Below are positions 26,318-33,256 of a stretch of 64,000 nucleotides of DNA, piece after piece; the stretch's first letter is position 1, and every line of letters begins with the position of its first letter. The DNA is from Staphylococcus pettenkoferi (GTDB lineage Bacteria; Bacillota; Bacilli; Staphylococcales; Staphylococcaceae): contig NZ_JANSKK010000001.1 of NCBI RefSeq assembly GCF_026659735.1, positions 1 through 64,000 of the forward strand, in the 5' to 3' direction. A program made the position numbers and the translations under genes. A model generated the notes under the pieces. The model made no database searches. It was not told the DNA's origin and saw nothing but the letters and a program-made list of their open reading frames with translations.

Positions 26318-26740
26318 TTAGTCAATTTGAATGTTAGAATTAGAGTTATCTTCTTTAGAACGTTTAGGGAGCGTCACATTCAACATACCATTGTCATAAG
26401 ATGCTTTGATGGCATCTTCTTGAATATTGTTGAAGGAGAATTGACGTTTCACATCTCTAACGCTGCGTTCGCGATGAATAACACGACCATTGTCGTCTTC
26501 TTCATTATTTTCTTCTGTTTGTTTACCTTCGATTGTAAGCACGTTATTTTCAAAGTTTAAACTAATATTTTCTTTCTTCATACCTGGAAGTTCTGCTTCT
26601 ACTACGTAACTATCGTCTAATTCCTTGATGTCTGTAGTAATACCACCTGCGCTAGGGAACTGATCAAAGAATTGACGTCCTACATCTTTAAATAAATCAC
26701 TTGGTTCCATATTGAAGAATGGTTTCATTTCAAAGCCCAT
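26318..26740 (-). CDS. Hsp20/alpha-crystallin small heat-shock protein
   Basis: A 140-residue small heat-shock protein that would hold unfolded proteins in soluble complexes. The alpha-crystallin domain begins at TTDIKELDDSYVVEAELPGMKKENI and contains NVLTIEGKQ. The conserved end is A-S-Y-D-N-G-M-L-N-V-T-L-P-K. The acidic loop TEENNEEDDNG lies between strands. ATG 26740 follows AAAGGAGAG. A second, divergent Hsp20 gene lies 112 bp upstream on the same strand, and both may share the CtsR-controlled promoter at about 27255-27284. Confidence 0.92.
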   Translation of the reverse strand: MGFEMKPFFNMEPSDLFKDVGRQFFDQFPSAGGITTDIKELDDSYVVEAELPGMKKENISLNFENNVLTIEGKQTEENNEEDDNGRVIHRERSVRDVKRQFSFNNIQEDAIKASYDNGMLNVTLPKRSKEDNSNSNIQID

Positions 26741-26852
26741 AATTATCTCTCCTTTAAATATTTAATTAGGTAAGTTTTGATAAGATTTGAATATCTATTA
26801 TTTCGATGTTTCTAACTTATTTTTGGCTTTCTCAATTTCGATTTCCTTCAAA

Positions 26853-27218
26853 TTAATCTATCGTAATTTCGGTTTTAGTTTGTTGTTTTGGTAAAGTTAC
26901 TTTCAATAAGCCATTGATATATTGTGCTTTAATTGCTTTACTGTCAATATTTTTAAAGATAAATTGACGATTCATATCTGTGATATGACGTTCTTTCACA
27001 TGATAATGTGTGTTGTCATTACTGTCATCCTCTTGAGATGCAATAATTGTTAGTACGTTATCTTCGTAATCAATATCTATATCTTCTTTATTAATACCTG
27101 GTAATTCAGCTGTAACGATATAATTGTCTTCTGTTTCGTGTACATCAGATTTAATTGTTCTAGGGAATAAACCTTGAATGAAATCTGTTGGTAAATGACG
27201 TCTTCTAGTTTGTTCCAT
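26853..27218 (-). CDS. Hsp20/alpha-crystallin small heat-shock protein
   Basis: A 121-residue second Hsp20. KSDVHETEDNYIVTAELPGI opens the alpha-crystallin domain, EDNVLTIIASQ is the core strand and YINGLLKVTLPK the closing motif. It is shorter at the N-terminus than its neighbour and only moderately similar, so the pair is an old duplication. ATG 27218 follows AAAGGAGAGGTG. A CtsR-type operator overlaps its promoter 50-66 bp upstream, predicting class III heat induction. Confidence 0.92.
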   Translation of the reverse strand: MEQTRRRHLPTDFIQGLFPRTIKSDVHETEDNYIVTAELPGINKEDIDIDYEDNVLTIIASQEDDSNDNTHYHVKERHITDMNRQFIFKNIDSKAIKAQYINGLLKVTLPKQQTKTEITID

Positions 27219-27254
27219 GAGTGATCATCACCTCTCCTTTAACGTTACAACTAT

Positions 27255-27284
27255 ATTGTATATCAAAGGTCAAAGAAAGTCAAC
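27255..27284 (-). promoter_or_regulatory. CtsR operator over the hsp20 promoter
   Basis: On the minus strand, TTGACT-N17-TACAAT forms a good SigA promoter. On the plus strand the same place reads GGTCAAA-GAA-AGTCAAC (27268-27284), matching the CtsR heptad repeat GGTCAAA-NAN-RGTCAAA except for the last base. A second heptad pair, TTTGACCTTTGACC at 27368-27381, lacks the 3-nt spacer. Confidence 0.8.
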
Positions 27285-27573
27285 ATCAAAATTTAACTTT
27301 TTTTGACTAATAGACAAGAAATGCACAACGGCAGGGTTTCAAGTAACTTTTACCATTTAGAATAGTGTTTGACCTTTGACCTGAAAGATTGAGGTAAGTG
27401 TTAAGGATAGTAGAATGTGTCATGTCCTACAGTACTATAGCCAACGCCTTTGACTGTGGTAAATATGTGATGAAACCGTAGAATGGTCCATAGGCATATC
27501 TATTGAATAATGTCATTTGAGGCAGTAGAGTAATCATGTATTTTTTAAAATAGGTAAGAAAGTAGGTAAGAAG

Positions 27574-28203
27574 ATGACTCAAAACAATAATTTTGATCAA
27601 ATATTGAAAGGGAGAAAGTCCATTAAAGTCTTTGACGAGAATTACAAGATTCCACGTGAAGAAATGGACGAAATCATAGAGAAAGCAACACTTGCGCCGT
27701 CGTCAGTCAATATGCAACCGTGGCGTATGGTGGTAGTTGATACACCTGAAGGGAAAGAAAAGCTGCGCCCGTTGATGAGTATGAACACGCGTCAGAATGA
27801 TACGTCTTCAGCGATGATTGTCATCTTTGGCGACCTTCATAACTATGAGCATGCAGAACATATTTACGGTAGCCAAGTCGAACGTGGATTTATGACTGAA
27901 GAGATTAAGACGCAGTTTCTTGACTGGGTCGTACCTTATTATAAAGGATTAACGACTGAACAAATGACGTCGATTGTTAATATCGATAGCAGTTTGATGG
28001 CGATGCAGTTGATGCTCGTTGCGAAAGCACATGGCTATGATACAAATCCGATAGGTGGTTTCGACAGAGTAAATATGGCCGCATGCTTCGATATGGATCC
28101 AGAGCGTTATATTCCCGTGATGGTGATTGCGATTGGTAAAAAGGCGCAAGAAGGGCATAGCTCTTATCGCATGCCAGTCGAAGCTATACGTCAGTATTTC
28201 TAA
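27574..28203 (+). CDS. Nitroreductase-family FMN oxidoreductase
   Basis: A 209-residue FMN-dependent NAD(P)H oxidoreductase. The N-terminal FMN-phosphate motif is GRKSIKVFDENYKI, followed by ATLAPSSVNMQPWRMVVVD, a typical flavin-contact block. AKAHGYDTNPIGGFDR and the C-terminal VMVIAIGKK complete the fold. It resembles MhqN/YdgI-type enzymes that act on quinones or nitroaromatics. ATG 27574 has only a weak ribosome site (GTAGGTAAG). It is monocistronic. The physiological substrate is unknown. Confidence 0.85.
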   Translation: MTQNNNFDQILKGRKSIKVFDENYKIPREEMDEIIEKATLAPSSVNMQPWRMVVVDTPEGKEKLRPLMSMNTRQNDTSSAMIVIFGDLHNYEHAEHIYGSQVERGFMTEEIKTQFLDWVVPYYKGLTTEQMTSIVNIDSSLMAMQLMLVAKAHGYDTNPIGGFDRVNMAACFDMDPERYIPVMVIAIGKKAQEGHSSYRMPVEAIRQYF

Positions 28204-28353
28204 GTGGAGTGAGAAACGACTATTTTGTTACAAAGTAAAGTCTTATCTTTCATTCTAATCGTGAATCCGTCATAATGGATAGTGAATATAATGGAAAGAT
28301 ATGCGCGAATCATTGTAAGTACTATCAATTGATTGCGCTAAAGGAGTTCTAGA

Positions 28354-28704
28354 ATGAAGACATTTATTAAAATACTTGGCCTACTAGTCTTATCGCTCGT
28401 CTTAGCGATTGTGCTCTTCTTTGGTTTACGTACGTATCAAGGGCACAAGAACATTCAACTTGTCGATAAATATTTAACGCAACACCACTTAAAGGACAAA
28501 GTGACATCGGAGAAGACACTTTATAGTGCTAAGAAAGGGCTCTATTATAAAGAAGTGAAATTTAAAGACGATCCTGGCAAGACGTATGTTATTCAACCTG
28601 TAGCCACTTACAAAGGTATTGTAGTTCAAGGTTTCGATACGGAAACGAAGAAGACAGATAAACATGCGAAACACCACAAATTTGATCCTGACTATAAACC
28701 TTGA
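28354..28704 (+). CDS. DUF3139-like small membrane-anchored protein
   Basis: A 116-residue protein with one N-terminal transmembrane helix (about residues 6-25) and an extracellular basic domain. The segment YLTQHHLKDKVTSEKTLYSA and KKGLYYKEVKFKDDPGKTY match the DUF3139 pattern as I know it. The C-terminal tail is lysine- and histidine-rich (KKTDKHAKHHKFD). ATG 28354 follows AAAGGAG. It stands alone and is closed by a terminator. Function unknown; the His-rich end could bind metal, which is inference. Confidence 0.6.
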   Translation: MKTFIKILGLLVLSLVLAIVLFFGLRTYQGHKNIQLVDKYLTQHHLKDKVTSEKTLYSAKKGLYYKEVKFKDDPGKTYVIQPVATYKGIVVQGFDTETKKTDKHAKHHKFDPDYKP

Positions 28705-28771
28705 TGTAATGTAGAAGAAATAGCACAAATGAGTTGTACTATTGGATGTATAATGAGAGAAGATGACTCAG

Positions 28772-28820
28772 CGCTCTGATAAATTGAGAAGAGGTTTCTT
28801 GATTCATCGGAGCGTATTTT
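28772..28820 (+). terminator. Terminator after the DUF3139-like gene
   Basis: CGCTCTGAT (28772-28780) pairs with ATCGGAGCG (28806-28814) around an inner GAGAA/TTCTT hairpin; TATTTTT follows. Confidence 0.75.
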
Positions 28821-28996
28821 TGTGCGTAAAATGAGTGGGGGTTAAACGATGGTGTGACGCCATTTATATCGATGCTACATTCGGCAATTTTAAGTTACAC
28901 AATAACATTTCTATATTCACATTATTCTATTGTGTTGCTAAGAATTAAGATGTTAAATTAGTATTAATACAATGAATAAGAAGGGTGGCGACGATC

Positions 28997-29893
28997 TTGA
29001 AACAACAACGCTTATTAGGATTTGTCTTAGTCATTACAGGCGCGATACTTTGGGGTGTCGGTGGCGTAATGTCACAATATCTCTTTCAAAAAGCTCATAT
29101 TTCAGTCAATTGGCTAGTGGCAGTTCGTTTACTCATTTCAGGTGTACTATTAATATTGATTTCTGCACTAACGAACGGTAAACGGACTTTTACTTTATGG
29201 CGCTCGAAGCACACCGTTTTTCAAGTCATTGTCTACGGTATCCTCGGTATGCTAGCCGTACAATATACGTTTATGGCATCAATCAATTATGGTAATGCGA
29301 CAGTCGCAACGTTACTACAATATTTGGGACCTGTCGTTATCATCCTTTATCTCGTCTTACGTAAAGTCATTCCACTTCAATTTAAAGAAATTATGGCAGT
29401 GATTCTCGCTCTAGTTGGTTCTTTCCTATTATTAACGAATGGCTCAATTTCTGAATTATCCGTGCCATTACCAGCTATTTTCTGGGGTCTTGCATCAGCT
29501 TTAGCCCTTGCATTCTACACGCTTTATCCCGCTAAATTATTAGCGCAGTGGGGTTCTGTTAATATTGTAGGATGGGCGATGTTGATCGGTGGTATCGCAC
29601 TCTCGATCTTCTATCCACCATGGGATGTCGATACGGCAGGATGGACGCCGTTCATTTATGTCCTATTATTCTGTGCGATCATCTTTGGTACGATGTTCGC
29701 GTTCTGGTTCTTTATCGCTAGTTTACAATATCTTTACCCACAAGAATCCAGTTTATTAGGCACGATAGAACCATTAACTGCATTAGTCGTGTCTGTGATT
29801 TGGTTAGGCGATAGCTTTGGTCCTTGGCAATTAATAGGTGTAGGGATGATTATCTTTATGGTCGTCTTTTTATCTGTTTTTAAAAGTAAATGA
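28997..29893 (+). CDS. EamA/DMT-family transporter
   Basis: A 298-residue drug/metabolite transporter with ten hydrophobic helices arranged as two EamA repeats. The first opens with GFVLVITGAILWGVGGVMSQ; the second half has AIFWGLASALALAFYTLYPAKLL and ends near PLTALVVSVIWLGDSFGPWQLIG, the family's typical close. The frame is open from GTG 28985, but that codon directly abuts the AAGAAGGG site, so TTG 28997 is preferred. Substrate not predictable; family members export amino acids, purines or other metabolites. Confidence 0.85.
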   Translation: MKQQRLLGFVLVITGAILWGVGGVMSQYLFQKAHISVNWLVAVRLLISGVLLILISALTNGKRTFTLWRSKHTVFQVIVYGILGMLAVQYTFMASINYGNATVATLLQYLGPVVIILYLVLRKVIPLQFKEIMAVILALVGSFLLLTNGSISELSVPLPAIFWGLASALALAFYTLYPAKLLAQWGSVNIVGWAMLIGGIALSIFYPPWDVDTAGWTPFIYVLLFCAIIFGTMFAFWFFIASLQYLYPQESSLLGTIEPLTALVVSVIWLGDSFGPWQLIGVGMIIFMVVFLSVFKSK

Positions 29894-30133
29894 TGTAACT
29901 CAAATATAGAAATGAGCGATTATAGTTCAAATTAGGTTCATGAATAAAAGCTATCTCTATCATCGAAAATATGAATACGTTGACATAATTAGGATTGTAG
30001 ACGATGGAAGTATAGCGGGTTCTAATATCTGCAATGTTACTTAAATATTCACTTTAAGTGTAATAGTTATGTATATAGTTTAAATAGTAAACAAAGAATG
30101 ATAACTTTTATATGCTAAAATGGGGTTCTTTGG

Positions 30134-30139
30134 TATAAT
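30134..30139 (+). promoter_or_regulatory. Extended -10 of the glutamate/aspartate symporter gene
   Basis: TGGTATAAT (-10 at 30134-30139) is an extended -10 40 bp upstream of the chosen start. It overlaps the 5' part of the open frame, which supports ATG 30174 rather than an earlier start. Confidence 0.55.
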
Positions 30140-30173
30140 AAAGGAGGTTGTTAAAAAAGGGGGAAGAACCTAC

Positions 30174-31454
30174 ATGAAAATATTGAAAAAAGTCAGTTTA
30201 CCAATGCAAGTCACAATAGCCCTCGTATTAGGTGTGATCGTGGGACTGTTACTCTATGGTCATACTGAACTCGTCAACTACATTAAACCATTTGGCGATA
30301 TCTTCTTAAATCTAATCAAGATGATCGTGATACCTGTCGTGTTCTGTTCTTTAGCACTTTCCATTTCAAACATCGGTGAATCTAAGAAAGTCGGACGCTA
30401 CGGTGCAAAGACGATTATCTACTTTGAAATTATCACAACAGTTGCAATCGCTTTAGGTATTATCTTTGCGAACATCTTTAAACCAGGTGTGGGACTCGAC
30501 AAAGATAAACTCCCTAAAGGTGACATCTCTACATACGAAACAAATGCGAAACATGCGGAGCAAGCTTCTTCCTATGGTCATCACTTTATCGATACCATCG
30601 TGAATATTGTTCCTAAGAACTTATTCGAGGCTTTAACATCTGGCGAACTGCTACCGATTATCTTTTTCGCGGTATTCTTCGGTTTAGCCTTATCCGCTAT
30701 CGGTAACAAAGCTGAACCTGTTAAAAGTTTCCTTAACGGAACATTAGAAGCGGTCTTCTGGATGATTAATAAGATCTTGAAATTAGCACCAATCGGTGTA
30801 TTCGCCTTTATTTGTACGACAATTATGACATTCGGAGCGTCAGCCCTTTTACCACTATTGAAACTACTCTTAGTTGTAGTCGGCTCAATGATCTTCTTTG
30901 TTGTTGTCGTACTCGGCTTTGTCGCATGGTTGTGTGGCGTGAATATCTTCTCTATCATGAAGATCTTGAAAAATGAATTATTGCTCGCATTCTCAACATC
31001 AAGTTCAGAATCTGTATTGCCGATCTTGATGCAAAAAATGGAACGTTTCGGTTCACCGAAAGAAATTACATCATTCGTCATTCCTATCGGCTACACATTT
31101 AACTTAGATGGCTCAGCATTATATCAATCCATTGCAGCAATCTTTGTAGCTCAAATGTATGGCATGCACATGGGTATCGGGGAACAAATCATGTTGATTC
31201 TCACACTCATGGTTGCATCTAAAGGTATGGCTGGGGTGCCAGGCGTGTCTATCGTGGTACTCATCACAACGTTCTCAGCAATGCATATTCCAGCCACAGG
31301 TTTAGCACTCATCATCGGTATCGACCGTATCCTCGATATGGTACGTACATGTGTTAACGTGATGGGTAACTCACTATCAACAGTCGTTATTGCTAAATCA
31401 GAAGGCGTGTTTGATAAACAAAAAATGAAAGATTATTTAAATTCTTATTCATAA
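30174..31454 (+). CDS. Dicarboxylate/amino acid:cation symporter (GltP/GltT type)
   Basis: A 427-residue DAACS-family secondary transporter for glutamate, aspartate or C4-dicarboxylates. The serine-rich hairpin loop is visible as LLAFSTSSSESVLPILM. The Na+/substrate block PIGYTFNLDGSALYQSIAAIF and the last-helix motif IGIDRILDMVRTCVNVMGNS are intact. The arginine in GIDRILDMVRT is the usual substrate-binding site. ATG 30174, 9 bp after GGGGGA, is preferred to the open frame start at 30120, which would precede the promoter -10. A terminator follows. Confidence 0.92.
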   Translation: MKILKKVSLPMQVTIALVLGVIVGLLLYGHTELVNYIKPFGDIFLNLIKMIVIPVVFCSLALSISNIGESKKVGRYGAKTIIYFEIITTVAIALGIIFANIFKPGVGLDKDKLPKGDISTYETNAKHAEQASSYGHHFIDTIVNIVPKNLFEALTSGELLPIIFFAVFFGLALSAIGNKAEPVKSFLNGTLEAVFWMINKILKLAPIGVFAFICTTIMTFGASALLPLLKLLLVVVGSMIFFVVVVLGFVAWLCGVNIFSIMKILKNELLLAFSTSSSESVLPILMQKMERFGSPKEITSFVIPIGYTFNLDGSALYQSIAAIFVAQMYGMHMGIGEQIMLILTLMVASKGMAGVPGVSIVVLITTFSAMHIPATGLALIIGIDRILDMVRTCVNVMGNSLSTVVIAKSEGVFDKQKMKDYLNSYS

Positions 31455-31479
31455 ACTTTAATACAGTAGATACTAAATT

Positions 31480-31514
31480 ACTCCCTCAAGCCTATTACGG
31501 TTGGGGGAGTTTTC
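31480..31514 (+). terminator. Terminator of the symporter gene
   Basis: ACTCCCTCAA (31480-31489) pairs with TTGGGGGAGT (31501-31510), one mismatch, followed by TTTT. Confidence 0.8.
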
Positions 31515-31704
31515 TAATAGCTTATTTGTCGAAGTAAGCCCTAGCATTCATATTTCGTCCATGGTAAGATTGAGATAGGTCATGCTGGCTAAACTCCTTT
31601 TGTTTTTGTGGTGATTATAAATTGAGTTTAACCTAGATGATCTTTTTTATTGTTTAAGTGCTTAGCTTAATTAAACAATCTACGAAATAAGAGGGAAGAA
31701 AAAG

Positions 31705-32322
31705 ATGTATAATATCAAATCTGTACGGAAAAATCCCAGATATAAAATTATTAATTACCATAATAGATACTACTTATTAGATTTATCAAGAAATCCTTTC
31801 CTCTTCGTATTTCCTTTTTTATATTGGTTTATTCCAATTAAGGGAGAACTAATATCTAGTGAGCAAATGAAAGAGTTAACTAATATCGATTATCAACCTT
31901 TAGGTAATAATAAACTTCCTTATTTATTGTCACCTTTAATATTTGTTTTAATTAAACCATTTGTTAATAGTTTATATACGTCCGGTTATAGTACTTTTTA
32001 TTCACTTGCATTTATAATTTCGCTTATTTTAATTCTTTTCTTACGTGTGAAAATAAACAAGAAATTAGAATTAAATTACAAAACTTTAGGAACTAAATAT
32101 TTTCATGTATTACCTACAATATTACATATCGCTGTTTTGATTATATTTTATGTATTTTTTTTGTTTTTATTGATAGGAGTAGCTGATGGCTTTATATCAG
32201 ATGATTTCCAAAATATAATTATTTTTATACTGTGGGTTTATATGGCCATGTTTTTTACTTTTATTAACTGTGCAGTATTTTCTAAAAATAAAGTATATAT
32301 TTGGCAAAAGAGACGCAAATAA
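31705..32322 (+). CDS. DUF443-family five-helix membrane protein, orphan T7SS immunity-like
   Basis: A 205-residue protein with five hydrophobic helices and a soluble N-terminal segment starting MYNIKSVRKNPRYKIIN, the pattern of staphylococcal tandem five-TM (DUF443) proteins. In S. aureus one such protein, TsaI, gives immunity to the T7SS membrane toxin TspA. Here it stands alone, 19 kb from the T7SS island. A broken DUF4176 gene follows 17 bp later. Its codons are far more AT-rich than the flanking symporter, suggesting transfer. ATG 31705 follows AAGAGGGAAG. No cognate toxin gene is seen nearby. Confidence 0.75.
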   Translation: MYNIKSVRKNPRYKIINYHNRYYLLDLSRNPFLFVFPFLYWFIPIKGELISSEQMKELTNIDYQPLGNNKLPYLLSPLIFVLIKPFVNSLYTSGYSTFYSLAFIISLILILFLRVKINKKLELNYKTLGTKYFHVLPTILHIAVLIIFYVFFLFLLIGVADGFISDDFQNIIIFILWVYMAMFFTFINCAVFSKNKVYIWQKRRK

Positions 32323-32339
32323 ATAGTAGGATTCTTATA

Positions 32340-32595
32340 TTGCCAATTGGTTTAATAGTTTATTTGAAAGAAGATAGTAAAAAATTAATAATTATAAGTA
32401 GAGGTTCATTATTAGAAAGTAATCAGAGAAAAGCATTATATGATTACTGTGCTTAAACACCCTTTAAGAGTATAAGATGAAGAAGCATTTCATTTTAATG
32501 AAGAAAATATTGATAAAATTGTATTTGAAGGTTATAAAGATGATGATGATATAGAAAAAGAACAGATAGGTAGAGAAGTACGAGGATTAGATTAA
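32340..32595 (+). pseudogene. DUF4176 pseudogene (T7SS-associated)
   Basis: Frame 1 reads LPIGLIVYLKEDSKKLIIIS and on to YDYCA, then an in-frame TAA. After a frameshift the reading continues as EAFHFNEENIDKIVFEGYKD to a stop at 32593-32595. The two parts line up with the DUF4176 layout (PIG-V-L, then a YDY block, then FN-E-IDKVVFEGY-D), as I recall it. There is no start codon with a ribosome site. DUF4176 proteins commonly sit in T7SS effector clusters, so with the DUF443 gene this looks like a decayed satellite of such a cluster. Confidence 0.65.
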
Positions 32596-32617
32596 CTATC
32601 TAAGTAGATTAGAAAAC

Positions 32618-32647
32618 GACCACAGTGAGTATAAATTCACCGTGGTC
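32618..32647. terminator. Hairpin between the DUF4176 pseudogene and DUF4889 gene
   Basis: GACCACAGTGA (32618-32628) pairs with TCACCGTGGTC (32637-32647) with one mismatch; flanks are A/T-rich. Likely terminator for the convergent DUF4889 gene. Confidence 0.7.
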
Positions 32648-32656
32648 ATTTAACAT

Positions 32657-32998
32657 TTACATACCATCCATATGCATTTTATGAATCTTCATCATTAATC
32701 CGTGTGGCACATCGTCGTGTTTTACGACTTTCATTTTAGTGAATTTACCATCGTCTTTAGATTTAGATAATTTCACGAAATCACCTTTTTTAGGTGAGAA
32801 ACCAGATTCTGATGGGAGTTTCACATCTTTTGTTACTTTATGTGTTTCTTCGCTGACGATCTTTTCAGCTGTTGTATCATCTTTCATGTAACCATAATAT
32901 GTTTCTTTCTGACCTGACGCGAACATGATAATCACGAAGATAATACACACGATGATCATAATCGCACTTAGCGTTATAGCGAGTCCTTTACCTTTCAC
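32657..32998 (-). CDS. DUF4889-like membrane-anchored protein
   Basis: A 113-residue protein with a single N-terminal transmembrane helix (about 7-27) and an extracellular domain. The stretch SGQKETYYGYMKDDTTAEKI and the C-terminal HDDVPHGLMMKIHKMHM closely resemble the S. aureus DUF4889 protein as I remember it. The tail is rich in Met and His (KIHKMHMDGM), a possible metal-binding pattern. ATG 32998 is preceded by AAGGAGAT (minus strand). Monocistronic. Function unknown. Confidence 0.65.
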   Translation of the reverse strand: MKGKGLAITLSAIMIIVCIIFVIIMFASGQKETYYGYMKDDTTAEKIVSEETHKVTKDVKLPSESGFSPKKGDFVKLSKSKDDGKFTKMKVVKHDDVPHGLMMKIHKMHMDGM

Positions 32999-33155
32999 CT
33001 TAAAATCTCCTTTTTAAATCGTTTTAACTCCTTTATATCGAAATTTGCAGGTGTATGCAATGATTTGTACTTTCTTTGAACACATTTACACTACAAACTG
33101 TAACAAAATTGACGTTTTCATTTATTGTTAGTAGAAAAATATCGATATCAATAAC

Positions 33156-33256
33156 GCAGTAGTTGACTGTATTTAAGAAAGCGAACGCTGTCTCAAATAC
33201 TAGTCAATCTGCGGGGATAGGACGACGAAATCAAGATTAATGTCTTATTCCCTATC
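33156..33256 (+). repeat. Staphylococcal palindromic intergenic repeat, copy C
   Basis: GCAGTAG (33156) and TGCGGGG (33210) occur with the same ~54-nt spacing as copies A and B. The interior forms one long hairpin (TTGACTGTATTT with AAATACTAGTCAA, then AGCG/CGCT). The downstream hairpin GATAGG..CCTATC contains the motif ACGACGAAATC. It overlaps the last codons of the convergent rsp gene and may serve as its terminator. Confidence 0.6.

Noticed and set aside
30581..31081. 166-codon minus-strand ORF inside the glutamate symporter gene
   Set aside because: An antisense shadow of a conserved transporter; no start signals or recognisable domain.
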